A stretch of 64,000 nt of DNA from contig CALSQH010000014.1 of assembly GCA_943788445.1 (NCBI GenBank), positions 1-64,000 of the forward strand. Reading direction: 5' to 3'. Position numbers and translations under genes: made by a program. Under the pieces are notes generated by a model. That model saw only the letters and a list, made by a program, of their open reading frames with translations. It searched no databases and was not told the origin of the DNA. The DNA is from an uncultured Pseudomonadales bacterium (lineage in GTDB: Bacteria; Pseudomonadota; Gammaproteobacteria; Pseudomonadales; Porticoccaceae). This document shows positions 1 to 9,414 of this stretch, piece after piece. How positions within the stretch are numbered: position 1 is the first letter of the stretch; every line of letters begins with the position of its first letter.

Positions 1-1
1 T

Positions 2-1066
2 CACAATGGTATGAAGCCCATTCGTGAAGGTTCACGCCCGATCAGTTCAGACACCGGCTTGCTGGATATCAAGCGTATCGCCGAAGAAAATAAATTTACA
101 GCGGTCGATCCTGACAGACGCGGTGGTTATGAAAAAGTATCTATCCTAAATCCTTACCTTGACCATCTGCTGGGTTATATCGACCTACAGGCGATTAAAC
201 CCATCAAATTGTTAATGAATGCGGGTAATGGCGCAGCAGGCCATGTGGTAGATGCCATTGAAGCGCGTTTTGCCGAGCTCAAGCTGCCAATCGAAATTAT
301 TAAAATACACAACGATCCAGATGGCACATTCCCCAACGGAATCCCCAACCCGATACTCCACGAAAATCGCGCACCCACCATCAATGCAGTACTCGAGCAT
401 GGTGCAGATATTGGCATAGCCTGGGATGGTGATTTCGATCGCTGTTTCTTGGTCGATGAAAAAGGCAACTTTATCGAAGGTTATTATATTGTCGGTCTAT
501 TGGCAGAAGCCTTCCTTACCAAAAATCCAGGTGCCAAGGTTGTACATGATCCACGACTCACATGGAACACCATTGATGTGGCTAAAAAGAGCGGCGGTCA
601 AGCTATCCAATCGAAAACCGGACACGCGTTCATTAAAGAGCGCATGCGTTCTGAAGATGCGGTATACGGTGGTGAGATGAGTGCTCACCATTATTTCCGT
701 GACTTCTTCTACTGTGACAGCGGCATGATTCCATGGCTATTAGTTATGGAATTGATTTCTACCACCGGGAAGCCATTGTCAGAGCTAGTCAATGATATGC
801 AGGCAGCTTACCCATCGCCGGGTGAAATCAATCGTAAAATCGCCGATCCTGTCGCCGCCATTAAGCGTGTTCGCGATCGCTACGAACCAAGTGCTATTGT
901 TGTTGACGAGACCGACGGTATTTCCATGGAATTCCCAGAGTGGCGCTTTAATCTGCGCATGAGCAATACCGAGCCAGTAGTGCGACTCAATCTTGAAACA
1001 CGTGGCGATCATGAATTGCTCACTAAATGCGAGAATGAGATTCTTTCCTTACTAGATCAGGTATAA
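2..1066 (+). CDS. manB: Phosphomannomutase/phosphoglucomutase, 5'-truncated by window edge
   Basis: Alpha-D-phosphohexomutase of the CpsG/ManB type, interconverting mannose-6-P and mannose-1-P in the cytoplasm to feed GDP-mannose synthesis. The frame is open to the first base of the window (HNGMKPI is in frame), so the first Met at nt 11 is internal and the N-terminal part with the phospho-serine loop lies outside. Visible family marks are the metal loop DGDFDR (about nt 425-442), the sugar-binding [10 protein letters not shown] (about nt 668-700) and the C-terminal phosphate loop RMSNTEP (about nt 957-980). rfaH follows after 34 bp, and manC, gmd and colC-like genes downstream in the window use its product. 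Phosphoglucomutase activity is possible in this family; manB is the likelier reading from context. Confidence 0.9.
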   Translation, partial: HNGMKPIREGSRPISSDTGLLDIKRIAEENKFTAVDPDRRGGYEKVSILNPYLDHLLGYIDLQAIKPIKLLMNAGNGAAGHVVDAIEARFAELKLPIEIIKIHNDPDGTFPNGIPNPILHENRAPTINAVLEHGADIGIAWDGDFDRCFLVDEKGNFIEGYYIVGLLAEAFLTKNPGAKVVHDPRLTWNTIDVAKKSGGQAIQSKTGHAFIKERMRSEDAVYGGEMSAHHYFRDFFYCDSGMIPWLLVMELISTTGKPLSELVNDMQAAYPSPGEINRKIADPVAAIKRVRDRYEPSAIVVDETDGISMEFPEWRFNLRMSNTEPVVRLNLETRGDHELLTKCENEILSLLDQV

Positions 1067-1100
1067 TCTCGCACGCTAAAAATAACTCAAGGACGTGAGT

Positions 1101-1610
1101 ATGGGAAACTGGTTTTTACTCCAGACTAAATCAAGGCAAGAAAGCCGGGCAGTTGAGAATCTAGAGCGCCAAGGCGTTGATTCTTTCTGCCCAATGGTTC
1201 GTGTGGAGAAAGTTTCCCGAGGCACCCGAGTTGTAAAACAGGAAGTTCTATTTCCTGGTTATCTATTTGTAAACTTCAATCAAACGTCAGTTTCAGCAAC
1301 CACTGTTCGATCTACCAGAGGCGTCAGTCACTTTGTCACCTGTGCTGGCTCACCGGTTATGGTGCCGGACACGCTTATTGACCAGTTGCAAAAGCGCACC
1401 GATATTAACAACCAAGAAATTGTTTCAAACCTTCCCCAACTCGGTGACCAGCTAGAGGTTATCGACGGTCCCTTTAGGGGGCTCAATGCAGTATTCACAG
1501 AGATTGACGGCAACCAACGTGCCGTAGTGTTAATCAATTTATTAAATCAACAGGTAAAAGCATCGCTACCATTCAGCAGCCTATCAAACAAAGATGGGAA
1601 CTCGACTTAA
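1101..1610 (+). CDS. rfaH: RfaH-type transcription antiterminator (NusG paralogue)
   Basis: Operon-specific NusG paralogue. In the known family it is recruited at ops elements in the non-template strand, suppresses pausing and Rho termination, and couples ribosomes to long LPS/capsule operons. The N-terminal NGN domain begins NWFLLQTKSRQESRA and has the typical LFPGYLFVNF strand at about residues 52-61. The C-terminal KOW-like part (LGDQLEVIDGPFRGL) runs from about residue 112 to the end. Length (169 aa) fits RfaH. I chose ATG 1101 because AAGGA at 1089-1093 is 7 nt upstream; a GTG at 1095 is also in frame. Two ops-like sites at 10.5 kb and 25.3 kb in the same window strongly support RfaH rather than NusG. 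It sits between manB and the export genes. Confidence 0.88.
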   Translation: MGNWFLLQTKSRQESRAVENLERQGVDSFCPMVRVEKVSRGTRVVKQEVLFPGYLFVNFNQTSVSATTVRSTRGVSHFVTCAGSPVMVPDTLIDQLQKRTDINNQEIVSNLPQLGDQLEVIDGPFRGLNAVFTEIDGNQRAVVLINLLNQQVKASLPFSSLSNKDGNST

Positions 1611-1690
1611 CGACAAAAACCCAAGACATTATCGCATTGCCGATAACTACAATTTGAATGGAAGCGAGACGAAATAACATGGAGCTGTTT

Positions 1691-4195
1691 ATGATCAAGA
1701 AAAAAACCCTTTTGGCTTTCTGCGCAGGCATAGCACTGATGTTAGTAAGCGCAGTGCTATCTGCACAAAATATCCCCTCTGCAGCAGCGGAAGAAAGCTT
1801 AAAAGAGGCGCGACAACTCTGTAGCGGCATCAGTGAGTCAAACAAAAGGCTCGCCAAATCTGCCGGATATGATATCGAAAAGCTCTGCGGCAGCCTTGAC
1901 CTGTTTGAATTACCCGATGGTGACGAGACTGAAAAAGCTCTTGTCTTGCCGCGCAAAAATGCAGATGCAGTGGCGCTCAAAAACGATAAACCACCAGTGC
2001 CAATCAGCGAAGACGGAATAAAAACCGATAAGCGGAATACCTTGCGAACCTTTGGGTACGACCTATTTGCCGGTGAACCCACCAGCTTTGAACCCGCATC
2101 GCGTATTCCCGTATCCCCCAACTATATACTTGGGCCCGGTGATACCGTAAAAGTCCTTTTTTACGGAAAAACTAATGAATCTTACGACTTAGAAATAAAC
2201 CGCGATGGCTCAGTCGATTTTCCTCAGCTCGGTCCGGTCAGTCTAGCGGGTATGACGTTTAACGACGCCAAACAGCTTTTACAGCAGCGTATCAAAGAAG
2301 AGATAATTGGCATTGAAGCCAGCATCAGCCTTGGTCAACTGCGCTCGATTCAGGTATTTATGTTAGGTGAAGCCTACAAACCTGGCACTTATACCATCTC
2401 GTCACTTTCCACCATCACCAATGCGCTATTCCTCTCGGGCGGGCTCAGTGATATAGCCTCGCTGCGCAACCTAGAGCTAAAGCGCGCCGGTAAAGTTGTC
2501 GCCCAATTAGACCTCTACGACCTATTATTGAAGGGTGACACCAGCAACGACGCCCAACTGCAGTCGGGGGATACCATATATATACCCACCGTCGATAAAA
2601 CCGCATCCATCAACGGAGAAGTTCGTCGACCGGCCATATACGAACTCAAAGGCCCAGCAACCGCGCAGCAGATGATCGATCTCGCCGGTGGATTAAAACC
2701 CACAGCCTTCAGTAAAAGCGCGCGTATTCATCGTATCGCCGACTCAGGCTTTATGGGGGTAATCGATATAGATTTAAGTACCAGAAAAGGTCAAAAAACC
2801 GCGATTAAAAGTGGCGATCTATTAGTCGTAGACAGTGCCGTACAGCAGCAAGAAATGATCGTCAAACTCTCAGGCCATATACACCACCCCGGCGAGTTTT
2901 TATGGCGCCAAGATCTGCGCATTTCAGACCTGATTAAAAGCATTAAAAGTCTCAAGCCCAATGCCGACCTAGATTTTGCATTAATCCGCCGCGAACTGCC
3001 GCCGGTGGGGAAAATAGAGCCACTCTTTGTCGATCTGCGAGCCGTGCTCGCCGATCCCAGCAGCAGCGCCAATATCGGCTTTTTGCCACGAGATGAACTG
3101 ATTATATTCTCCAATGAACCCAATCGAGCCCAAGGCATCTCCGACTTAGTGCAGACCCTAAGACTGCAGTCACGATCTGGCGAAATGGCACAGGTTGCCA
3201 GTATCACTGGAACCGTCCGCTCCCCCGGCGAATACCCGCTAACCAAAGGTATGACCTTAACCCAACTAATCGCCGCGGCAGGAGGTCTCAATGAAGAGGC
3301 CTACACGCAAATAGTAGAGCTGTCTCGGCATGACTTCAGCAATATTGAAAAAGCCGGCGCAGATCATTTTGCGATTACATTGTCAGACGCGCTTAACGAC
3401 CCCAGCAAAGATCCGCAACTGCAGCCCTATGATGTTATCTCGGTACGCACCATTCCTGAGTTTAGAGAAACCCTGTCTATCAGTCTTAAGGGTGAAGTAC
3501 GTTTTCCAGGCAACTACACCTTTAAGCGCGGCGAAAAACTCTCAGAAGTCATCAAGCGCGCTGGCGGCCTGACCGAACTCGCGCATATTGATGCGGCAGT
3601 ATTTACCCGTCAAAGCCTGCGTGAACAGGAAGACAAGCAATTACAGGAACTACGCCAACGACTGCGCGCAGATATAGCCGCCAGTAGTTTGGAAAAGACC
3701 AATGAAGGTAAATCGGCGGGTATAGATGACTCTGCAAAAATACTCTCAGAATTAGATGCCAGCCAAGCCCTTGGACGTCTCGTGATTGATCTAGGCGGAA
3801 TACTCGACACAACCATGGACGACGTAACAATAAAAGACGGCGACCTATTAGTGATTCCCGAGTATCGGCAAGAAATCTCCGTTGTCGGTGAAATACAGCA
3901 TTCCTCGGCGCACTTATTTAATCGTAAACTCAATGTCGAAGACTATATCGATCTCAGCGGTGGTGTAAATAATCGTGCCGACAGCAAAAGAATCTACATA
4001 GTCAAAGCCGATGGTTCAGTTGCACTGCCAGGCCGCTCAGGCTGGTTTAAGCGTCGACATATGCGCATTGAGCCGGGAGATACGATTATCGTACCTCTGG
4101 ATATTGATCGCCGCCGCGCCTTAACCGTGTGGGGAGAAGCCAGCGCCATTATCTATCAGCTTGCACTGGGTGCAGCAGCCATCAATAGTTTTTAA
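1691..4195 (+). CDS. Polysaccharide export protein with multiple SLBB domains (Wza-like)
   Basis: A large periplasmic/outer-membrane export component. A signal peptide (MIKKKTLLAFCAGIALMLVS) is followed by a Poly_export domain (PNYILGPGDTVKVLFYGK, roughly residues 152-230) and then several repeated SLBB/soluble-ligand beta-grasp domains to the C-terminus, recognisable by recurring GEV..PG.Y.L..G..L..LI..AGGL blocks. At 834 aa it is much longer than enteric Wza (about 380 aa) and resembles the long SLBB proteins of Vibrio/Pseudomonas-type loci. I prefer ATG 1691 over upstream in-frame ATGs at 1658 and 1679, because GGAG at 1681-1684 is spaced 6 nt from it and the signal peptide then starts cleanly. 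No lipobox cysteine is evident at the cleavage site (AQNIPSA), unlike classical Wza. The wzi-like gene follows 24 bp downstream. Confidence 0.85.
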   Translation: MIKKKTLLAFCAGIALMLVSAVLSAQNIPSAAAEESLKEARQLCSGISESNKRLAKSAGYDIEKLCGSLDLFELPDGDETEKALVLPRKNADAVALKNDKPPVPISEDGIKTDKRNTLRTFGYDLFAGEPTSFEPASRIPVSPNYILGPGDTVKVLFYGKTNESYDLEINRDGSVDFPQLGPVSLAGMTFNDAKQLLQQRIKEEIIGIEASISLGQLRSIQVFMLGEAYKPGTYTISSLSTITNALFLSGGLSDIASLRNLELKRAGKVVAQLDLYDLLLKGDTSNDAQLQSGDTIYIPTVDKTASINGEVRRPAIYELKGPATAQQMIDLAGGLKPTAFSKSARIHRIADSGFMGVIDIDLSTRKGQKTAIKSGDLLVVDSAVQQQEMIVKLSGHIHHPGEFLWRQDLRISDLIKSIKSLKPNADLDFALIRRELPPVGKIEPLFVDLRAVLADPSSSANIGFLPRDELIIFSNEPNRAQGISDLVQTLRLQSRSGEMAQVASITGTVRSPGEYPLTKGMTLTQLIAAAGGLNEEAYTQIVELSRHDFSNIEKAGADHFAITLSDALNDPSKDPQLQPYDVISVRTIPEFRETLSISLKGEVRFPGNYTFKRGEKLSEVIKRAGGLTELAHIDAAVFTRQSLREQEDKQLQELRQRLRADIAASSLEKTNEGKSAGIDDSAKILSELDASQALGRLVIDLGGILDTTMDDVTIKDGDLLVIPEYRQEISVVGEIQHSSAHLFNRKLNVEDYIDLSGGVNNRADSKRIYIVKADGSVALPGRSGWFKRRHMRIEPGDTIIVPLDIDRRRALTVWGEASAIIYQLALGAAAINSF

Positions 4196-4219
4196 AATAG
4201 CGAATTAAAGGAAAAAAAG

Positions 4220-5764
4220 ATGTTGATCACAGGACGATCATCGCGATCCAGAATCAAACTAAAAAGCCAACAGCGCAGACCTAAAAGCCGTCTGCACTGT
4301 TGGGCTTGGGTTTTATTTGCACTAAGTATTACAACCCAACTCGCCAGCGCAGAGCCATGGCTAGACACCAGAGACACTGGCTTGCGCATGGATATAGAGC
4401 GACTATCCAATGCAGGAATCATAAAGGTACCCATCAACACCTGGCCCCTAATGTGGTCGGGGATTCTCAATGATCTCGAAGCCAGCGACAGCAAAGCACT
4501 GCCAGAAAAGCTGAAGAATAGCTTTGCACGGGTGATAAGCGCCGGCACAAAAGTCACCCGTATTAACAACCCACAACAGTCGCTCAGGCTGTCAGCGGCG
4601 AATCAATCACAGCTGATCCGCCACTTTGGAGACAAAGCCAGAGAAGAAACTGAATTGACCCTGCGTCGCAACGGCATCAGCCAGCACTTCGCCTACAACC
4701 TCGAAATCACCAAAACACAAAACCCCTGGGATGGCGAACAAACCCATTATGACAACAGCTATTTTGGCGTCGTGCTAGGCAACTGGATTGGATTAATCGG
4801 CAGTGTTGAAAAATGGTGGGGGCCCTCATGGAACAGCAGTTTGATTTTAACCAACAATGCCCGACCCACCACCGGCCTAACCCTGCAACGAAATTATTCA
4901 CAACCCTTTGAATTGCCAGTGCTGGAATGGTTAGGACCCTGGACAACCTCAATGTTTATCTCCGAGCTCGATGACGAGCGATTTATCAACAATGCCAAAC
5001 TGGTTGGTATGAACGTCGGCTTTCGCCCCACCCAATCCCTAGAGATTAATCTGCGGCGCACCGCCCAGTGGGGAGGAGAGGGTAGACCGCAAAGTTTTAA
5101 AAGCTTCTTGGAATTATTAACCGGCGTTGCAGACAACTGTGGTGACGCCAGCTGCAAACCCGATGAGCCCGGTAATCAACTGGGCGGCATAGATATCCGC
5201 TGGGATCTGCCATGGCTAGATGCATCAGCCTATGGACAAACCATCGGTGAAGACGAAGCCGGCGGCCTGCCTTCGCGGCGCACCAGTCAGATAGGCATGC
5301 AATTTCATCTCAGTCGTCAATGGTTTGAAGGAACAGTGTTTGTTGAGTACGACGACACCAGCCTTCAGTCTGCGCCCAACCCCTACAACACACTCTATAG
5401 CCACAGTATCTACAAAACCGGCTACCGCTATCAGGGGCGGGTTATAGGCGCGACCTGGGATAACGATTCCACGGTCACAAGTCTCGGCGCCATTGGCTAT
5501 TTAACCAATGGCGACAAAGTAGAGGCGCGCTACAGCTACGGTGAAATCAATAAAGACAACCTGCAAGACGGAACAGCAGTCGCGAGACACTCGGTCAACC
5601 GCGAAGGCGCTAAATTAAATACCCTCGCGGCGAAATGGCAGCGACCTTATAGCTGGGGTGAATTAGAAATTGAAGGACGCTATACCGACCAAATAATAGA
5701 TGAATTTGGTCGCCAACAAGAAAAATTACGTGTGGCCGCATCAATTAACTACTATTTTTATTAA
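4220..5764 (+). CDS. Wzi-family capsule assembly outer-membrane protein
   Basis: Likely outer-membrane beta-barrel of the Wzi family, which in E. coli anchors capsule at the cell surface. A basic N-terminus and hydrophobic stretch (WAWVLFALSITTQLASA, about residues 28-44) form the signal peptide, with cleavage near AEPW. The mature start WLDTRDTGLRMDIERLS and the central WWGPSWNSSLILTNNARP segment are typical of the family. The C-terminus ends in alternating strands terminating in aromatic YYFY, as expected for a BAM substrate. Length is 514 aa, normal for Wzi. The start ATG 4220 has AAAGGA at 4207-4212. It is co-oriented with the SLBB exporter and followed by a repeat-rich gap before rmlA. 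Confidence 0.82.
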   Translation: MLITGRSSRSRIKLKSQQRRPKSRLHCWAWVLFALSITTQLASAEPWLDTRDTGLRMDIERLSNAGIIKVPINTWPLMWSGILNDLEASDSKALPEKLKNSFARVISAGTKVTRINNPQQSLRLSAANQSQLIRHFGDKAREETELTLRRNGISQHFAYNLEITKTQNPWDGEQTHYDNSYFGVVLGNWIGLIGSVEKWWGPSWNSSLILTNNARPTTGLTLQRNYSQPFELPVLEWLGPWTTSMFISELDDERFINNAKLVGMNVGFRPTQSLEINLRRTAQWGGEGRPQSFKSFLELLTGVADNCGDASCKPDEPGNQLGGIDIRWDLPWLDASAYGQTIGEDEAGGLPSRRTSQIGMQFHLSRQWFEGTVFVEYDDTSLQSAPNPYNTLYSHSIYKTGYRYQGRVIGATWDNDSTVTSLGAIGYLTNGDKVEARYSYGEINKDNLQDGTAVARHSVNREGAKLNTLAAKWQRPYSWGELEIEGRYTDQIIDEFGRQQEKLRVAASINYYFY

Positions 5765-5828
5765 ACGACCCGGCATGTCATTCCAGAGAGCGTCTCAGTG
5801 AGTCACACCGGAGGGCGCCTAGGCATGC

Positions 5829-6000
5829 CATCCCGACAGAGCGCCTGGGTATGTCATCCCGACAGAGCGCTTGGGTATGTCATCCCGACAGAGCGAAGCG
5901 ACGAGGGATCTCAAGCAGATCCTTCACTGCGCTCAGGATGACAGGTTGGAATACTTAGGATGACAGGTTGGAATATTCAGAATGACAGGCTGGAATGTTC
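5829..6000 (+). repeat. Palindromic interspersed element with amplified arms (3 x 26 bp and 3 x 22 bp)
   Basis: The left side holds three tandem units starting CATCCCGACAGAGCG at 5829, 5855 and 5881 (26-bp period). The centre (about 5893-5934) contains AGCGAAGCGACGAGGGATCT then AGCAGATCCTTCACTGCGCT, an imperfect palindrome. The right side holds three 22-bp units starting at 5935, 5957 and 5979 (AGGATGACAGGTTGGAATAC-type). GTCATCC in the left units is the inverse of GGATGAC in the right units, so the whole block can fold as a stacked hairpin. Elements of the GTCATCCCGA...GGATGAC type occur scattered in many bacterial genomes. The block sits between wzi-like and rmlA in a 309-bp gap with no gene. 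Confidence 0.85.
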
Positions 6001-6073
6001 AGAAAGACCAATAAAAAGACCAATAGAAACACAGTCGAAAAACGGAAAATAAACAAAGGAATTGTTTACATTT

Positions 6074-6970
6074 ATGGGCGATATAAAAAATAAAACCACC
6101 AAAGGCATAATCCTAGCCGGTGGCTCAGGCACACGCCTGCACCCGATCACACTCGCAGCCTCAAAGCAGCTGCTGCCAGTGTACGACAAGCCAATGATCT
6201 ACTACCCCCTGTCAGTATTAATGCTCGCAGGCATTCGTGAAATCCTGATCATATCAACCCCCATCGACCTGCCGGGCTTTCAGCGCATGCTCGGCGACGG
6301 CAGCCAATTTGGCATAAACATTAGCTATGCCGAACAGCCATCCCCCGATGGCCTTGCACAGGCCTTTATTATTGGCGAAGACTTTATTGGCGACGACAAT
6401 GTCGCCCTCGTCCTCGGCGACAATATATTTTACGGCCAACACTTCACCAACATACTTGAAAGCGCCATCGCCAGAGAGCAGGGCGCAACCATCTTCGCCT
6501 ATCACGTCAACGACCCCGAACGATTTGGTGTCGTCGAATTTGACAGCCAAGGCAAAGCCGTCAGCATCGAAGAAAAACCCCAGACCCCAAAATCCAGATA
6601 CGCCATTACCGGACTCTATTTTTACGACAACGACGTCATTGAAATAGCCAAAACCATCAAACCCTCAGCCCGAGGCGAACTGGAAATCACCGACATTAAT
6701 AATGTCTATCTAGAGCGCGGCGACTTAAACGTCAGCTTACTCGGGCGCGGCTTTGCCTGGCTCGACACCGGCACCCACGATGCACTGCTCGAAGCCAGCC
6801 AATTTGTGCAAACCGTCGAACACCGCCAAGGCCTAAAAGTCGCCTGTTTAGAAGAAATAGCCTATCACCGCGGCTGGATCTGCACCGAGCGTTTGCAGAA
6901 ACAAGCCAGCGCACTGCACAAAACCGGCTATGGCCAATATCTACAAACAGTTGTCGAGGGATACCAATGA
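6074..6970 (+). CDS. rmlA: Glucose-1-phosphate thymidylyltransferase (copy 1)
   Basis: First enzyme of dTDP-L-rhamnose synthesis (dTTP + glucose-1-P to dTDP-glucose), cytoplasmic. The nucleotidyltransferase signature [16 protein letters not shown] lies near residues 12-27, followed by [17 protein letters not shown] and, further on, LGDNIFYG. The length is typical for RmlA. I use ATG 6074; an in-frame TTG at 6062 lies only 1 nt after AAGGA (6056-6060), too close for a normal ribosome site. The 3' end overlaps rmlC by 4 nt. The gene order here is A-C-D-B. A second, clearly homologous rmlA lies at 33.7 kb. Codons here are strongly C-ending, unlike that copy. Confidence 0.95.
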   Translation: MGDIKNKTTKGIILAGGSGTRLHPITLAASKQLLPVYDKPMIYYPLSVLMLAGIREILIISTPIDLPGFQRMLGDGSQFGINISYAEQPSPDGLAQAFIIGEDFIGDDNVALVLGDNIFYGQHFTNILESAIAREQGATIFAYHVNDPERFGVVEFDSQGKAVSIEEKPQTPKSRYAITGLYFYDNDVIEIAKTIKPSARGELEITDINNVYLERGDLNVSLLGRGFAWLDTGTHDALLEASQFVQTVEHRQGLKVACLEEIAYHRGWICTERLQKQASALHKTGYGQYLQTVVEGYQ

Positions 6971-7503
6971 ACATTATTGAAACCGGCGTCAAAGGCGCAG
7001 TGATTATCGAACCTAAAGTATATGGCGATGCCCGCGGATTTTTTATTGAAACCTATCAAGCCAAACGCTATCAGGAAATAGCCCATATCGACGGGCCATT
7101 TGTGCAAGACAACCACTCGCGTTCCAGCAGAGGCGTGCTGCGCGGGCTGCACTTTCAAAAAACCAAACCCCAGGGCAAACTCGTCAGAGTCGTGCGCGGT
7201 GAAGTCTTTGATGTTGTCGTCGACCTGCGTAAAGACTCACCCACCTTTGGGCAATGGCACGGCGTTTGGCTATCGGAAGATAACCATCGACAATTTTGGC
7301 TGCCCCCCGGCACCGCCCACGGCTTTGTGGTCACCTCAGACAGCGCCGACTTCGAATACAAATGCACCGACTACTATGACCCCAGCGACGAAGGCTGCCT
7401 GCTGTGGAATGACCCGCAGATAAATATCGACTGGCCCATAGCCAACCCCAAACTCTCGGATAAAGATCAAGCAGGGCAGAGCTTTGCGGAGTTAACGGTA
7501 TGA
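6967..7503 (+). CDS. rmlC: dTDP-4-dehydrorhamnose 3,5-epimerase (copy 1)
   Basis: Cupin-fold epimerase converting dTDP-4-keto-6-deoxyglucose to dTDP-4-keto-L-rhamnose. Seen: FGDARGFF-like N-terminus ([13 protein letters not shown]), the catalytic-base region [12 protein letters not shown] (His at about residue 62), and [10 protein letters not shown] with the second conserved His. The C-terminus has the [13 protein letters not shown] block. At 178 aa it is the normal length. It overlaps rmlA and rmlD by 4 nt on each side (ATGA-type junctions), so the genes are translationally coupled. Confidence 0.95.
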   Translation: MNIIETGVKGAVIIEPKVYGDARGFFIETYQAKRYQEIAHIDGPFVQDNHSRSSRGVLRGLHFQKTKPQGKLVRVVRGEVFDVVVDLRKDSPTFGQWHGVWLSEDNHRQFWLPPGTAHGFVVTSDSADFEYKCTDYYDPSDEGCLLWNDPQINIDWPIANPKLSDKDQAGQSFAELTV

Positions 7504-8393
7504 AACTATTGATTACCGGCGCCGCCGGTCAGCTCGGCAAAGCCTTTGTTAGCGAACTGAAAGCCAAGAAAAATGTTCAATTTTCAGCCTACAGCCGCGG
7601 AGATTTAGATGTCACCTGTGTTGAAGAAGCGCAGACCGTTATTGCCCGCGAGCGCCCCGACTTCGTTATCAACACTGGCGCCTACACACAGGTCGACCTA
7701 GCCGAGTCAGAAAAAGAAAACGCCTATCTCGTCAACGAAAAAGGCCCCGCCAATCTTGCCGAAGTCTGCAAGCGCCTAGATATACCCCTCGTTCATTTCT
7801 CGACAGACTATGTGTTTGATGGCACCAAACAAGGCCCCTGGCACGAAGATGATCAAACCGCGCCGCTGGGTATTTACGGCGCCAGCAAACTTGCCGGAGA
7901 ACAGGCAATCGCCCAAATACACAGCAAACACCTGATCTTTCGCACCAGCTGGGTATTCTCTGAATACGGTCACAACTTTGTTAAAACCATGCTGCATGTG
8001 GGCGCCATGCGCGAAAAAATGAAAGTAGTCGACGACCAAGTGGGCAAACCAACTGCGGCCAGAGAAATTGTCCGGCTGATACTGCAAATACTGCCAAAAA
8101 TTGAAAACCACTGGGGTATCTACAACCTCGCCCAACCGCAAACAATCAGCTGGTATGGCTTTGCGCAGGCAATCTTTGAACAGGCCAGAAGTCTCGACAA
8201 CAACTACTGGAACCAACACCTGATGGTCAACGACCTGCAGCCCATTCCCAGTAGCGAATACCCCACCCACGCCCAGCGCCCAAGCAATTCAGAGCTCGAC
8301 ACCAGTAAAGTCGAAAGTACCTTTGGCCTAAAAATAAAACCCTGGAACAACAGCCTGCAAGAAACCATCGGAGCGCTGCAAGACAATGACTGA
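7500..8393 (+). CDS. rmlD: dTDP-4-dehydrorhamnose reductase (copy 1)
   Basis: NADPH-dependent SDR that makes dTDP-L-rhamnose, the last step of the pathway. The Rossmann motif ITGAAGQLGKAF is at residues 5-16, INTGAYTQVDLAE is the conserved substrate loop, STDYVFDG follows, and the YxxxK catalytic pair is YGASKLAGE near residue 128. At 297 aa it is normal in length. It overlaps rmlC by 4 nt upstream and rmlB by 8 nt downstream. Confidence 0.95.
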   Translation: MKLLITGAAGQLGKAFVSELKAKKNVQFSAYSRGDLDVTCVEEAQTVIARERPDFVINTGAYTQVDLAESEKENAYLVNEKGPANLAEVCKRLDIPLVHFSTDYVFDGTKQGPWHEDDQTAPLGIYGASKLAGEQAIAQIHSKHLIFRTSWVFSEYGHNFVKTMLHVGAMREKMKVVDDQVGKPTAAREIVRLILQILPKIENHWGIYNLAQPQTISWYGFAQAIFEQARSLDNNYWNQHLMVNDLQPIPSSEYPTHAQRPSNSELDTSKVESTFGLKIKPWNNSLQETIGALQDND

Positions 8394-9414
8394 ATACACA
8401 CCCAGAAATATCCTAGTCACCGGCGGCGCCGGCTTTATTGGCAGCAACTACGTGCGCTATATGCTCGCCAACTACCCCGAAGTCAATATTGTTAATCTCG
8501 ACAAGCTTACCTATGCAGGCTCAATGGACAACCTGCTGGAACTGCCCGACGACACCAGACACCGATTTGTGCAGGGCGATATCTGCAATCAGGGATTAGT
8601 CGCCCAACTGCTCGTGCAACACCAGATAGACAGCATCCTGCACTTTGCCGCAGAGAGCCATGTCGACCGATCGATTAGCGGCCCCCGAGAATTTATTCAA
8701 ACCAACGTAATTGGCACCCTGTCACTGCTCGAAGCCGCACGTGGATACTGGCAAAAAACCAACCGCCTAGAAAACCAACAATGCCGCTTTCACCATATCT
8801 CCACCGACGAAGTCTACGGCACCCTAGCACTCACAGACCCAGCGTTTACCGAAACCACAGCCTATGCACCCAACTCGCCATACTCCGCATCAAAAGCCGG
8901 ATCAGACCATCTGGTAAGAGCCTGGCACCACACCTATGGCATGCCCGTCACCACCAGCAACTGCTCGAATAACTACGGCCCCCATCAACACGCAGAAAAG
9001 TTTATCCCCACCGTAATAAGATCCTGCCAAGAGCAACAGCTAATACCTGTCTATGGCGACGGCAGCAATATTCGCGACTGGTTATACGTCGAAGATCACT
9101 GCTCCGGCATCGACGCCGTCGTGCGCAGAGGTACGCTGGGCGAAACCTACAACATCGGCGGTATCAACGAATGGGCCAACATCGACATCTGCCGCCTAAT
9201 TTGCGACCTGATGGACAAGCAAAACCCAACCGCCGCCCCACATCGACAACTGATTAGCTTTGTCACCGACCGCCCCGGCCACGACTGGCGGTACGCCATA
9301 AACGCCGAAAAAATAACCACAGAACTCGGCTGGCAACCCACAGAAACCTTTGAAACCGGAATAGCCAAAACCGTGGAAGCAGAACAAGTAAAGGAACACC
9401 ACCATGCAAAATGA
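8386..9414 (+). CDS. rmlB: dTDP-glucose 4,6-dehydratase (copy 1)
   Basis: NAD-dependent dehydratase of dTDP-glucose, second step of rhamnose synthesis. Seen: Rossmann [19 protein letters not shown] near the N-terminus, [11 protein letters not shown], the catalytic [23 protein letters not shown] with YxxxK, and [11 protein letters not shown]. The end of the gene overlaps the following wzz-like gene by 11 nt. As the last gene of the A-C-D-B order it differs in position from the second operon, where rmlB comes first. Confidence 0.95.
   Translation: MTEYTPRNILVTGGAGFIGSNYVRYMLANYPEVNIVNLDKLTYAGSMDNLLELPDDTRHRFVQGDICNQGLVAQLLVQHQIDSILHFAAESHVDRSISGPREFIQTNVIGTLSLLEAARGYWQKTNRLENQQCRFHHISTDEVYGTLALTDPAFTETTAYAPNSPYSASKAGSDHLVRAWHHTYGMPVTTSNCSNNYGPHQHAEKFIPTVIRSCQEQQLIPVYGDGSNIRDWLYVEDHCSGIDAVVRRGTLGETYNIGGINEWANIDICRLICDLMDKQNPTAAPHRQLISFVTDRPGHDWRYAINAEKITTELGWQPTETFETGIAKTVEAEQVKEHHHAK

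Noticed and set aside
5829..6000. CRISPR-like array of 22-26 bp units
   Set aside because: Units are directly contiguous, only three per side and palindrome-related; no spacers and no cas genes.
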